Origin: Piscinibacter sp047600445
Lineage (GTDB): Bacteria; Pseudomonadota; Gammaproteobacteria; Burkholderiales; Burkholderiaceae_C
DNA length: 64,000 nucleotides
Assembly: GCF_047600445.1 (NCBI RefSeq)
Contig: NZ_JASGKT010000001.1
Location: 1-64,000, forward strand
Reading direction: 5' to 3'
Shown here: piece after piece, positions 50,213 through 59,528 of the stretch
Position numbering within the stretch: position 1 is the first letter of the stretch
How the letters are laid out: each line of letters opens with the position of its first letter
Made by a program: the position numbers and the translations under genes
Notes under the pieces: generated by a model
Databases searched by the model: none
What the model saw: only the letters and a program-made list of their open reading frames with translations
Told to the model about the DNA's origin: nothing

Positions 50213-50896
50213 ATGAACGCCCCGCTGCTGAAGCTGCACGTCGCGCCCGACCTGGTCGACCAGGTCTACCAGGCGCTGCTCGGCGCGATCAGCGACGGCA
50301 CGCTGGCGCCCGGCGCGCGCATCACGCAGGAAGACCTGGCGCGGCAGCTCTCGGTGTCGCGCCAGCCGGTGCTGCAGGCGCTGCGCCTGCTCAAGCAGGA
50401 CGGCCTGGTGCTCGACGCGCCCGGCCGCGGCGTGCTGGTCGCGCCGCTGACGGCCGAGGGCACGGCGGCCGTCTACCAGGTGCGCGGCGCGCTCGACGCG
50501 CTCGCGGCGCGCCTGGCCGCGCAGCAGCGCGCGCAGCTCGACGCGAAGCTGGTCGAGCGCGGCCGCAAGGCGGCGCGCGGGCGCAACGTGCAGGCCATGA
50601 TCGAGGCCGACGCCGCCTTCCACAACGCCGTCTACGCCGCCGCGCGCAACCCGCTGATCGCGCGCAGCGCGCACCTGCACTGGGCCCACATCCGCCGCGC
50701 GATGGGCGCGGTGCTGCAGGCCTCGTCGCAGCGCGAGACGGTGTGGGGCGAACACGCCGCCATCGCCGAGGCCATCGCCGCCGGCGACGCGGCGCGCGCC
50801 GAGCGCCTGATGCACGAACACGACGCGCGCGCCAGCGAACACATCACCCGCCACCTCGACGCCGCCATCGGCGCCGAGGCCCGACACAACGCCTGA
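50213..50896 (+). CDS. GntR-family (FCD subfamily) regulator
   Basis: 227 residues. N-terminal winged helix-turn-helix (DGTLAPGARITQEDLARQLS, VSRQPVLQALRLL); C-terminal all-helical FCD ligand domain with the His/Asp metal-site residues in IEADAAFHNAVYAA and EHAAIAEAIAAGD. It is first in a three-gene operon with a dioxygenase and a dehydrogenase and has a palindromic operator in its promoter. It most likely senses the substrate of those enzymes. Confidence 0.9.
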   Translation: MNAPLLKLHVAPDLVDQVYQALLGAISDGTLAPGARITQEDLARQLSVSRQPVLQALRLLKQDGLVLDAPGRGVLVAPLTAEGTAAVYQVRGALDALAARLAAQQRAQLDAKLVERGRKAARGRNVQAMIEADAAFHNAVYAAARNPLIARSAHLHWAHIRRAMGAVLQASSQRETVWGEHAAIAEAIAAGDAARAERLMHEHDARASEHITRHLDAAIGAEARHNA

Positions 50897-50906
50897 GGAG
50901 ACACCG

Positions 50907-51788
50907 ATGAGACTGACCCCCGAGCAGATCGCGCAATTCGACCGCGACGGCTACCTGTTCTTCCCCGGCCTGTTCAGCGCCGAGGAGACCAGGACGCTGA
51001 CCGACGCCGTGCCCGAGCTGTATTCGCGCCGCGAGGCCTACAACGTGCGCGAGAAGGGCTCGGACGCGGTGCGCACCAATTTCGCCGCGCACCTGTACAG
51101 CGAGCCCTTCGCCCGGCTGGCGCGGCATCCGCGCATGGTCGAGCCGGTGGAAGACCTGTTCGGCGAGAAGCTCTACATGCACCAGTTCAAGATCAACGGC
51201 AAGATGGCCTTCGAGGGCGACGTCTGGCAGTGGCACCAGGACTACGGCACCTGGCTGAACGACGACCTGATGCCCACCGAGCGCGCGATGAACGTGGCGA
51301 TCTTCCTCGACGAGGTCAACGACTTCAACGGCGGGCTGATGTTCATCCCCGGCAGCCACAAGAAGGGCGTGGTCGAGGCCAGGCACGACCTGACCACGAC
51401 CAGCTACCCGCTGTGGACGGTGGACAACGAGCTGATCGGCAAGCTGGTCGAGCGCGCCGGCGGCCGCAACGGCGGCATCGTCTCGCCCAAGGGTCCGGCC
51501 GGCTCGATGATCCTGTTCCACTCCTGCCTGGTGCATGCGTCCAGCAGCAACCTCAGCCCGTGGAACCGCGTCAGCGTCTACCTCAGCCTGTGCGCGGTCG
51601 GCAACCACATCCGTCGCTTCAAGCGGCCGGAGTACATCGCGCACCGCGACTTCACGCCCATCGAGTGCCTGCCCGACGACTGCCTGCGCAAGCCCTACCC
51701 GGTCGATCTGCCGTGGAAGAACGGCATGCCCGGCAGCGCGCTGGTGACTTCGTCTGAACCCTTTGCCACCACCAAGGCCGCCGCATGA
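50907..51788 (+). CDS. Phytanoyl-CoA dioxygenase-family (EctD-like) Fe(II)/2-oxoglutarate hydroxylase
   Basis: 293 residues. Iron ligands His110 and Asp112 in WHQDYGTW, distal His210 in CLVHASSSN, and Arg221 as probable 2-oxoglutarate anchor. The stretches WHQDYGTWLNDDLMP and NGGLMFIPGSHKKG follow the same pattern as ectoine hydroxylase, but no ectoine synthesis gene is present. It starts ten bases after gntR and its stop overlaps the next start, so it hydroxylates a compound processed by the following dehydrogenase. Confidence 0.88.
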   Translation: MRLTPEQIAQFDRDGYLFFPGLFSAEETRTLTDAVPELYSRREAYNVREKGSDAVRTNFAAHLYSEPFARLARHPRMVEPVEDLFGEKLYMHQFKINGKMAFEGDVWQWHQDYGTWLNDDLMPTERAMNVAIFLDEVNDFNGGLMFIPGSHKKGVVEARHDLTTTSYPLWTVDNELIGKLVERAGGRNGGIVSPKGPAGSMILFHSCLVHASSSNLSPWNRVSVYLSLCAVGNHIRRFKRPEYIAHRDFTPIECLPDDCLRKPYPVDLPWKNGMPGSALVTSSEPFATTKAAA

Positions 51789-53137
51789 ACCTGCACGCCA
51801 AGCTGCTTCAGCGCCAGGCCGACGGCAAGCCGGTGCGCGTCGGCCTGATCGGCGCCGGCAAGTTCGGCTCGATGTACCTGGCGCAGATTCCGCGCACGCC
51901 CGGGGTGCAGCTCGTCGGCATCGCCGACCTGTCGCCGGCCGCCGCGCAGGCCAACCTCGCGCGTGTCGGCTGGGAGGCGGCGCGCACGCAGGCCGGCTCG
52001 CTGGACGAAGCGCTGAAGACCGGCGCCACGCACGTCGGCGACGACTGGCGCGCGCTGGTGCGGCACCCGGCCATCGACGTGATCGTCGAGTGCACCGGCA
52101 ACCCGATCGCGGCGGTGGAGCACTGCCTGGCGGCCTTCGAGCAGCGCAAGCACGTCGTCAACGTCACCGTCGAGGCCGACGCCTTCTGCGGCGCGCTGCT
52201 GGCGCGGCGCGCGGCCGAGGCCGGCGTCGTCTACTCGATGGCCTTCGGCGACCAGCCGGCGCTGATCTGCGACCTGGTCGACTGGGCGCGCACCTGCGGC
52301 TTCCCGGTCGTCGCGGCCGGGCGCGGCCACAAGTGGCTGCCGCACTTCTGCGAGTCCACGCCCGAGACGGTGTGGGGCCACTACGGCCTGACGCCCGAGC
52401 AGGCGCGGCGCGGCGGCCTGAACCCGAAGATGTTCAACAGCTTCCTCGACGGCTCCAAGCCCTCGATCGAATCGACCGCCGTCTCCAACGCCACCGACCT
52501 GGCGGTGCCCAGCAACGGCCTGCTCTACCCGCCGGCGAGCGTGGAGGACATTCCCTACGTGACGCGGCCGAAGAGCGAAGGCGGCGTGCTCGAGAAGAAG
52601 GGCATGGTCGAGGTGATCTCCTCGCTGGAGCCGGACGGCCGCAGGATCCCCTACGACATCCGCATGGGCGTGTGGGTCACGGTCGAGGCCGAGACCGAGT
52701 ACATCAAGAACTGCTTCGAGGAATACAACGCCCACACCGACCCGAGCGGGCGCTACTTCACGCTCTACAAGCGCTGGCACCTGATCGGGCTGGAGGTCGG
52801 CGTCTCGGTGGCCAGCGTGGCGCTGCGCGGCGAGCCCACCGGCGTGGCGCGCGGCTGGAACGCCGACGTGGTGGCCACCGCCAAGCGCGACCTCGCCGCC
52901 GGCGAGATGCTCGACGGCGAAGGCGGCTACACCGTGTGGGGCAAGCTGCTGCCGGCGGCCGCCTCGGCGGCGATGGGCGGCCTGCCGCTCGGCCTGGCGC
53001 ACAACGTGAAGCTGGTGCGCGCGGTGAAGAAGGGCCAGAGCCTGACCTGGGACGACGTGGCGATGGACACCGGCACCGACGCCTACCGCACGCGCCGCGC
53101 GATGGAGGCGATGTTCGGCGCGAGCGCGGCCCGCTGA
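51785..53137 (+). CDS. NAD(P)-binding dehydrogenase with C-terminal SAF domain
   Basis: 450 residues. N-terminal Rossmann fold of the homoserine-dehydrogenase-like type (RVGLIGAGKFGSMYLAQI, VIVECTGNPIAAVEHCL), a central part with NATDLAVPSNGL, and a C-terminal SAF-type domain (VVATAKRDLAAGEMLDGEGG). Such fused proteins occur in sugar-acid and related catabolic operons; the substrate is unknown. ATGA overlap with the dioxygenase gene. It converges on the TonB receptor gene with a four-base gap and no visible terminator. Confidence 0.85.
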   Translation: MNLHAKLLQRQADGKPVRVGLIGAGKFGSMYLAQIPRTPGVQLVGIADLSPAAAQANLARVGWEAARTQAGSLDEALKTGATHVGDDWRALVRHPAIDVIVECTGNPIAAVEHCLAAFEQRKHVVNVTVEADAFCGALLARRAAEAGVVYSMAFGDQPALICDLVDWARTCGFPVVAAGRGHKWLPHFCESTPETVWGHYGLTPEQARRGGLNPKMFNSFLDGSKPSIESTAVSNATDLAVPSNGLLYPPASVEDIPYVTRPKSEGGVLEKKGMVEVISSLEPDGRRIPYDIRMGVWVTVEAETEYIKNCFEEYNAHTDPSGRYFTLYKRWHLIGLEVGVSVASVALRGEPTGVARGWNADVVATAKRDLAAGEMLDGEGGYTVWGKLLPAAASAAMGGLPLGLAHNVKLVRAVKKGQSLTWDDVAMDTGTDAYRTRRAMEAMFGASAAR

Positions 53138-53141
53138 CGCC

Positions 53142-55268
53142 TCACCAGCGGTAGCCGACCGTGCCGGTGAGCGTGCGGCGCGCGCCTGCAACACATTCGT
53201 CGTAGGAACAGGTCGCCCAGTAGATCTTGTCGGCCAGGTTGACGACATTCAAGGCCAGACGCCATGGCCCGGTCTCGTAGCTCAGGCGCAGGTCGACCAG
53301 CGTCGCGGCCGGTGTCTTGCGGGCGCGCGCATCGCTCATCTCCTCGTTGCGCTGCTCGCCGACGTGGCGCAGGCCGAAGCCGACGCTCGCGCCGGCCAGG
53401 CCCCAGCCGTCCAGCGCCGCATCGGCCCACAGCGAGGCGCTGTGGCGTGGCAGGCCGGGGCGCACGTCGCCGAGCACGGCAGGATCCAGGCTGCGACTGA
53501 TCACCGAGTCGATGTAGGCGTAGGCGGCCGTCAGATCGACGCGCCGGGCGATGCGTGTCTTCGCCTCCAGCTCGAAGCCGCGCGAGCGCACCTCGCCGAT
53601 CTGGCGCGGGTGCAGCGGATCGGCCGGGTCGGTGGTGCTGACGTTGGTCTGCTTCAGCTGGAACAGCGAGGCGCTGACCAGCGTGTCGGCGTCGGCCGGC
53701 TGCCAGCGCAGGCCCAGCTCGTATTGCTCGCCGCGCGTCGGCTCGAGCCGCTTGCCGTCGGGGTCGTAGCCGGACACCGGCTCGAAGCTCTGCGAATAGC
53801 TGGCGAAGGGCGCGAAACCGCCGCCGAGCTGGTAGACAGCGCCGAGCCGACCGGTGGTGGCGCGGTCGCGCTCGTTGCCGCCGAAGTTGTCGGTGGCATG
53901 CACACGGTCGTGGCGCACGCCGGCCAGCAGCGTCCAGCGCGAGCCGATCTGGATCTGGTCCTGCAGGTACAGGCCGGTCTTCACGCTCTTGCTGTGCCAG
54001 TCGACGTCGGGCTCGCCGTAGACCACCGGCTGGCCGTAGACGGGCGCGTAGAGGTCGAAGTCAGCCATCTGCACGTTCCAGTTCGCGTCAACCGTGTCGT
54101 CCTTGATGCGCGAGGCGTCGAGCCCGGCGATCAGCGTGTGGCGCATGTCGGCGCCGCCCAGCTTCCATTCGAGGAAGGTGTCGCTGGTCAGCATCGCGGT
54201 GCGGTCGCGGCGGTCGTAGGCACTGCGGTGCGCGGTGCGTTCGTCGGCGTCGATGCCGGTGATGTACGAGTAGCGCCAGTGCACCTTGTTGACGCCGTAG
54301 CGCAGGCGGTGGTCCAGGCGCAGCGTGTCGTCGAAGCGGTGCTCGAAGAGGTAGCCGAGGTAGTCGGAACTATCCTTGCCCGTGTCCCAGCCGGGTTCGC
54401 CGGTGAACAGGCGCGTCGGCAAACGCCCGTTGACGCTGGGCAGCAGCGAGCCGAGCGCCGGCAGGCCGTTGATGAAGGTGACGTCGCTGCGCTGCAGCTG
54501 GCCGAGCAGCGTCAGTGAGGTCGCCGCCGAGGGCCGCCAGGTCAGCGCCGGCGCGAAGTAGACGCGATCGTTCGGCACGTGGTCGACCTGCGTGTCGCCT
54601 TGGCGCGCCAGCATCGTCAGGCGGTAGCTCCATGGGCTGCCGGCCTCGCCGAGCGGCCCGCCGATGTCGGCCGCGAGATGCCGGGTCGAATAGCTGCCCA
54701 GCGAGGCCTCGATTTCGCCGAACCGCTCGCCGGTGGGCCGCTTGCTGATGGTGTTGACCACGCCGCCCGGGCTGGCCTTGCCGAATATCACCGAGGCTGC
54801 GCCCTTGAGCACCTCGACGCGCTCCACGCCCCACGGCTCCTGACGCGAACCCCAGGCACCGCCGTAGTAGAGGCCGTCGCGGAACATGTCGCCCCAGCTC
54901 GCGAAACCGCGCAGCGAATACTTCTCGCCGGCCGGGTTGAAGCCGCCGTTGTCGATCACGCCGGCCGCGTAGGCGAGCGCGCCGACGATGCTGGTCGCGG
55001 CCGTGTCGCGGATCTGGTCGGCGGTGATCACCGTCACCGACTGAGGCGTTTCGATGAGCGGCGTGTCGGTCTTGGTCGCACTGCTGTTGCGCCGCGCGAG
55101 GTAGCCCTCCACCGGCGCGGTGGCCTTTTCCTCGACGCTGCCGGCGCGCACCGGCACGGCGGGCAGCACGGGTTCGGCAGCCGGCGCCGGAGCGACCTGG
55201 GCGCGCACGGCGGCGCCGGCGCAGAGCATCGCCAGGCCGGCGAGCGAGCAGATGGTTCGTTGGCGCAT
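53142..55268 (-). CDS. TonB-dependent siderophore receptor
   Basis: 708-residue outer-membrane receptor of the FhuA/FpvA type. A signal peptide (ICSLAGLAMLCAGAAVRA) is followed by the plug (LIETPQSVTVITADQIRDTA, YSLRGFASWGDMFRDGLYYG, RVEVLKGAASVIFGKASPGG) and the barrel, ending in the aromatic C-terminal residue TVGYRW. No N-terminal signalling domain is present, so it does not work through an anti-sigma factor. A Fur box lies 12 bases before the start codon. Cargo is probably a ferric siderophore made by other microbes, since no siderophore synthesis genes are near. Confidence 0.93.
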   Translation of the reverse strand: MRQRTICSLAGLAMLCAGAAVRAQVAPAPAAEPVLPAVPVRAGSVEEKATAPVEGYLARRNSSATKTDTPLIETPQSVTVITADQIRDTAATSIVGALAYAAGVIDNGGFNPAGEKYSLRGFASWGDMFRDGLYYGGAWGSRQEPWGVERVEVLKGAASVIFGKASPGGVVNTISKRPTGERFGEIEASLGSYSTRHLAADIGGPLGEAGSPWSYRLTMLARQGDTQVDHVPNDRVYFAPALTWRPSAATSLTLLGQLQRSDVTFINGLPALGSLLPSVNGRLPTRLFTGEPGWDTGKDSSDYLGYLFEHRFDDTLRLDHRLRYGVNKVHWRYSYITGIDADERTAHRSAYDRRDRTAMLTSDTFLEWKLGGADMRHTLIAGLDASRIKDDTVDANWNVQMADFDLYAPVYGQPVVYGEPDVDWHSKSVKTGLYLQDQIQIGSRWTLLAGVRHDRVHATDNFGGNERDRATTGRLGAVYQLGGGFAPFASYSQSFEPVSGYDPDGKRLEPTRGEQYELGLRWQPADADTLVSASLFQLKQTNVSTTDPADPLHPRQIGEVRSRGFELEAKTRIARRVDLTAAYAYIDSVISRSLDPAVLGDVRPGLPRHSASLWADAALDGWGLAGASVGFGLRHVGEQRNEEMSDARARKTPAATLVDLRLSYETGPWRLALNVVNLADKIYWATCSYDECVAGARRTLTGTVGYRW

Positions 55269-55279
55269 GGTAAGTCAAT

Positions 55280-55298
55280 AATGATAACGATTCGCATT
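55280..55298 (-). promoter_or_regulatory. Fur box upstream of the TonB receptor
   Basis: AATGCGAATCGTTATCATT on the minus strand, a near-consensus 19-base Fur site, ending 12 bases before the receptor start codon. Iron-dependent repression of the receptor is therefore expected. The remainder of the gap to apbE (to 55489) shows no other clear signal. Confidence 0.8.
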
Positions 55299-55489
55299 CT
55301 ATTCAATACCAACACACCCTCCGCCATCCACCTCCGCCCATGGCAAAAAAACATCGCCACACCTGCGCCGCCGCGCTTAGCAGGTTTCTTCTGAGACGGG
55401 ATGTAAGCCAATTGCCGTTTGCCAAGTTTTGACGCAATTTGGCCCCGAACAGGCCCCAAGATGCGCCGCATCAATCACAGGGGCGGGTT

Positions 55490-56524
55490 TTGGCATTGTT
55501 CGGCTTGACGTTCGGCAGACGAGCCGCGGCGCAGATCGCGCCGCCGGCGGCCATTGCCACGCCGTCCGCGCGCGGGAGCTGGTTCCAGCGCGAGGAAGCC
55601 ATCATGGGCACGGCGATCCGCGTCGAGCTGTGGGGCGAGGACGAGCGCGACGCGCAGTGCGCCATCACCGCGGTGATGGACGAGATGCACCGCATCGACC
55701 ACGCGATGAGCCCGCACAAGCCCGATTCCGAGCTGTCGCGCATCAACCGCGACGCGGCGCGTGAAGCGGTGCCGCTGTCGCCCGAGATGTACGGGCTGAT
55801 CGAGCGCGCGCTGGCCTTCTCGCGCTTTTCCGACGGCGCCTTCGACATCAGCTTCGCCAGCGTCGGCAACCTGTACGACTACCGCGCCGGCACCGCGCCG
55901 AGCGAGGAGGCGCTGGCGCGCGGCCTCGCGGCGATCGGCTGGCGGCACCTGGCCCTCGACGCGAAGACGCGCACGCTGCGCTTCGGCCGCGAGGGCATGC
56001 GCATCGACCTGGGCGGCTTCGCCAAGGGCCACGCGGTGGACAACGCCGCGGCCATCCTCACCGAGCTGGGCGTGAAACACGCCATCGTCAGCGCCGGCGG
56101 CGACAGCCGCGTGCTCGGCGACCGCCGCGGCCGCCCCTGGAGCATCGCCATCCGCGACCCGCGCCGCGAGGACGGCGTGGTGGCGGTGCTGCCGCTGGAG
56201 GACACCGCCATCTCGACCTCGGGCGACTACGAGCGCTACTTCGAGCGCGACGGCGTGCGCTGCCACCACCTGATCGACCCGCGCAGCGGGCGCTCGCCCG
56301 GCGCGGTGCGCAGCGTGACCATCCTGGCGCCCGACGGGCTGATGGCCGAGGGCCTGTCGAAGACGGTGTTCGTGCTCGGCGTCGAGCGCGGGCTGGCGCT
56401 GGTCGAGTCGCTCGACGGCGTCGACGCCGTGGTGGTCGACGCGCGCGGCGCGCTGCACTATTCCCCGGGCCTGCTGGCGGGCGGCCCGCAGCAGACAAGA
56501 CAGATCGAAACGGCGCGGCAATGA
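55490..56524 (+). CDS. apbE: FAD:protein FMN transferase
   Basis: Periplasmic flavin transferase that attaches FMN covalently to Thr/Ser of target proteins. About 344 residues with the ApbE signatures MGTAIRVELWGED, SRINRDAAREAVPLSPEM, IDLGGFAKGHAVDNAAAIL, VSAGGDSRVLGDRRG and the Mg-binding region HHLIDPRSGRSPGA. The start is uncertain: no ATG precedes the conserved domain; TTG 55490 after AGGGGCGGG would give an N-terminal hydrophobic export signal (MALFGLTFGRRAAAQIAPPA). It is first in the redox cluster, 25 bases before the haem lipoprotein gene. Confidence 0.9.
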   Translation: MALFGLTFGRRAAAQIAPPAAIATPSARGSWFQREEAIMGTAIRVELWGEDERDAQCAITAVMDEMHRIDHAMSPHKPDSELSRINRDAAREAVPLSPEMYGLIERALAFSRFSDGAFDISFASVGNLYDYRAGTAPSEEALARGLAAIGWRHLALDAKTRTLRFGREGMRIDLGGFAKGHAVDNAAAILTELGVKHAIVSAGGDSRVLGDRRGRPWSIAIRDPRREDGVVAVLPLEDTAISTSGDYERYFERDGVRCHHLIDPRSGRSPGAVRSVTILAPDGLMAEGLSKTVFVLGVERGLALVESLDGVDAVVVDARGALHYSPGLLAGGPQQTRQIETARQ

Positions 56525-56549
56525 CCGCGCCAACTCAGTGGAGGTGAAG

Positions 56550-59528
56550 ATGAGGACACTCACGCACAAGCAGGGCTGCATCGCGTCCTTGGGCTGCGCG
56601 GCGGCGGCCGCGGCGCTGCTGGCCGGCTGCTCCGGCGGCAGCACCAGCGAGGGCACGGTCACGGTCGAGGGCAACGTGCCCATCGTCTACGCCAAGCGCT
56701 CGACCACGCTGACCATCAACCCGACCAACGGCGCGCCCTTCGCGGCCGGCGGCGACCTGATCCTGCGCGAGAAGTCCAGCCCGAGCGCGCCCGAGCACAA
56801 CCTGACCGCGCGTTTCACGCAGGGCAAGGGCGACGCCTCCGACCCCGAGGTGTCGTACGACGGCAAGAAGGTGGTGTTCACCATGCGCTGTCCGACCACG
56901 AACACCGCGCAGATCGACGGCGCGCCGGCCTGCACCGGGCGCTGGAACATCTGGGAATACGACATGAGCACGGGCGGGCTGGCCGGCGGCACCTACCGCC
57001 GCATCACCACCTCGACCACCGACGACGACGTCGATCCGGCCTATCTGCCCGGCGGGCGCGGCTTCGTGTTCACGTCCAACCGCCAGGGCAAGACCAAGTC
57101 GGTGGAAGGCGGCCAGACCCACTACGCGCTCGACGAGTACGAGCGCGAGCGCGTGCTGCAGCTCCACACGATGGACAAGGACGGCGGCTCGATCACGCAG
57201 ATCTCGGCCAACGCCAGCCACGACCGCAACCCGGTGGTGCGCAGCAACGGCGAGATCATGTTCTCGCGCTGGGAGCACGTGGGCATCCGCAACCGCTTCG
57301 CGATCTTCCGCGTCAAGCCCGACGGCACCGACATGTTCGTGCTGTACGGCGCGCAGAGCCCGGGCAACAGCTTCCTGAACCCGCGCGAGATGGACCCCAA
57401 GGGCAAGTACAAGGGCTTCGTCTCCTCCGACCTGATGGCGCTGTCGCGCACGCAGGAAGGCGGCTCGCTGATGTTCATCGACGCGGCCAACTACTCCGAG
57501 CACAACACGCCGGCCAACAAGACGGTGTCGGCCTTCGGCGGCCAGGCCGAGGTGACCGACAAGCCGCTCAACCAGGAGCGCGGCCTGTCGCCCTACGGCC
57601 GCATCACCACGCCCTACCCGCTGTGGGACGGCACCGACCGCGTGCTGCTCGGCTACCGCCCCTGCGAGGTGACGCGCAACGGCACGGTGATCCCCTGCGC
57701 CAACCTCACCGCCGAGGAGCGCGCCTTGCTGGAAGACGAGTCGATGACGCGCGAGCAGATCGCCGCCGCCCCGGTGCAGGACAACGCGCCGGCCGCCTAC
57801 AGCATCTACATGTTCGACCCGGCCAAGCAGACCTTCCTGCCGGTGGCCACGCCGCCGGCCGGCTTCATGTACGTCGACCCGGTGGCCATCGAGGCGCGCC
57901 CCGAGCCGAACGCCACCGACCCGACCAGCGTCGACGCCACGCTGGCCGCGCAGGGCCTGGGCGAGATCGAGGTGCGCTCCGTCTACGACACCGACGGCCT
58001 GGACCGCAACGGCGAGACCATGCTGGCGGCCTCCGACCTGCCGGCCGGCTGCTCGGCCGGCATCGCCAAGACCGCGCCGGCCAGCGACGCCGACACGCGC
58101 GCGCAGGTGGCCGACCTGCTGAAGCTGAAGAACCCCGCCGACGCCGCCTACGGCTGCTCGCCGATGCGCTTCGTCCGCGCCACGCGCGTGGTGCCGCCGC
58201 AGGCCGGCAGCACCGGCATCCGCGAGGCGCTCGGCGAGACCGACTTCGAGCCGCAGCAGATCCTCGGCTACGCGCCGATCGAGCCCGACGGCTCGTTCAA
58301 GCTGCACGTGCCGGCCGACACGCCGATCGCGCTGACGGTGATCGACAACAAGGGCCGCGGCATCCAGACGCACCTGAACTGGATCCAGGTGCGCCCCGGC
58401 GAGCGACGCACCTGCCTGGGCTGCCACAGCCCGCGCCGCGGCGCCTCGATCAACTCCGGCACGGTGGTCGACACGCTGCCGGCCGCGCTCAACCCGGCGC
58501 TGGCCAGCCAGCACCAGTCGGGCGAGACGCTCGCCTCGCTGCGCACGCGCCTCGACCCGGCGCGCCTGAAGCTGGTCGCCGACATGGAGTTCAGCGACGT
58601 CTGGGCCACCGGCGGCAGCGCCCGCGCGCCGGTGACGATCCGCTACGCTGGCAACGCCAACGCCGCCGACGACCTGCAGACGCCGGCGCCCGTCAACGGC
58701 TTCATCAACTACCCCGACCACATCCAGCCGCTGTGGACGCGCGACCGCGGCGCCAACACCTGCACCACCTGCCACGCCGACACCGCCAAGCTCGACCTGC
58801 GCGCCTCGATCGCCGGTACCGGCCGCACCGTCTCCTACGAGGAACTGGTGCTGGGCGACCCGGTGATCGACCCCAGCACCGGCCTGCCGCAGACGCAGAT
58901 GCGCGACGGCGAACCGGAGATCGTGCGCGGCGCGGCGCTGGTCGAAACGATGGCGCCCGGCGTGTTCGGCATGGCGCGCGCCAGCCGCCTCGGCGAGATC
59001 CTGTTCGGAGAGAACCTGAAGGCCAGCGACGAGGCGCGCACCACGCACCCGAACCCGCCGGCCGGCGCGCCCGACCACTCGACCATGCTCAACCTCGCCG
59101 AGAAGCGCCTGGTGTCGGAGTGGATGGACCTCGGCGGCCTGTACTACAACGACCTGGTGGCCAACGGCAGCCCGGTGCGGCTGACCACGCTGAGCGAAGC
59201 GGCCTTCGAGCGCGACGTGTTCCCGATCCTGCAGTCCGACTGCGCGAGCTGCCACCAGCCGACCGGCAACTCGGGCGCGGCGCAGACGGCGCAGACCTTC
59301 GCCGGCAACCGCTTCGTGCTTGCCGGCAGTGTCGAGGGCGACTACAACGTCAGCCTCACGATGATCTCCGACGTCTGCAACGGGCCCTCCAACGCGCTGC
59401 TGCGCCGCCCATCGACCGTGCCGCACCCCAGTGGTGCGAGCGGCCAGGCGACGGCGCTGCTGCCGGCCGGCAGCGCCAAGTACAACACCATCGCCGCCTG
59501 GATCGCCAGCGGCTGCGGGAATCCATGA
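56550..59528 (+). CDS. Large haem-binding propeller lipoprotein (HzsA-like)
   Basis: 992 residues. A lipoprotein signal with lipobox LLAGC (Cys27) is followed by TolB/PD40-type propeller repeats (DPEVSYDGKKVVFTM, DDDVDPAYLPGGRGFVFTSN, NPVVRSNGEIMFSRW). A middle domain (GYAPIEPDGSFKLHVPADTP) then leads to three CXXCH haem motifs: CLGCH 622-626, CTTCH 738-742 and CASCH 898-902. The layout recalls proteins named after the hydrazine synthase alpha-subunit middle domain, although no other hydrazine-synthesis gene is here. ATG 56550 has GGAGG five bases upstream. Its stop overlaps the next lipoprotein start. Confidence 0.85.
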   Translation: MRTLTHKQGCIASLGCAAAAAALLAGCSGGSTSEGTVTVEGNVPIVYAKRSTTLTINPTNGAPFAAGGDLILREKSSPSAPEHNLTARFTQGKGDASDPEVSYDGKKVVFTMRCPTTNTAQIDGAPACTGRWNIWEYDMSTGGLAGGTYRRITTSTTDDDVDPAYLPGGRGFVFTSNRQGKTKSVEGGQTHYALDEYERERVLQLHTMDKDGGSITQISANASHDRNPVVRSNGEIMFSRWEHVGIRNRFAIFRVKPDGTDMFVLYGAQSPGNSFLNPREMDPKGKYKGFVSSDLMALSRTQEGGSLMFIDAANYSEHNTPANKTVSAFGGQAEVTDKPLNQERGLSPYGRITTPYPLWDGTDRVLLGYRPCEVTRNGTVIPCANLTAEERALLEDESMTREQIAAAPVQDNAPAAYSIYMFDPAKQTFLPVATPPAGFMYVDPVAIEARPEPNATDPTSVDATLAAQGLGEIEVRSVYDTDGLDRNGETMLAASDLPAGCSAGIAKTAPASDADTRAQVADLLKLKNPADAAYGCSPMRFVRATRVVPPQAGSTGIREALGETDFEPQQILGYAPIEPDGSFKLHVPADTPIALTVIDNKGRGIQTHLNWIQVRPGERRTCLGCHSPRRGASINSGTVVDTLPAALNPALASQHQSGETLASLRTRLDPARLKLVADMEFSDVWATGGSARAPVTIRYAGNANAADDLQTPAPVNGFINYPDHIQPLWTRDRGANTCTTCHADTAKLDLRASIAGTGRTVSYEELVLGDPVIDPSTGLPQTQMRDGEPEIVRGAALVETMAPGVFGMARASRLGEILFGENLKASDEARTTHPNPPAGAPDHSTMLNLAEKRLVSEWMDLGGLYYNDLVANGSPVRLTTLSEAAFERDVFPILQSDCASCHQPTGNSGAAQTAQTFAGNRFVLAGSVEGDYNVSLTMISDVCNGPSNALLRRPSTVPHPSGASGQATALLPAGSAKYNTIAAWIASGCGNP

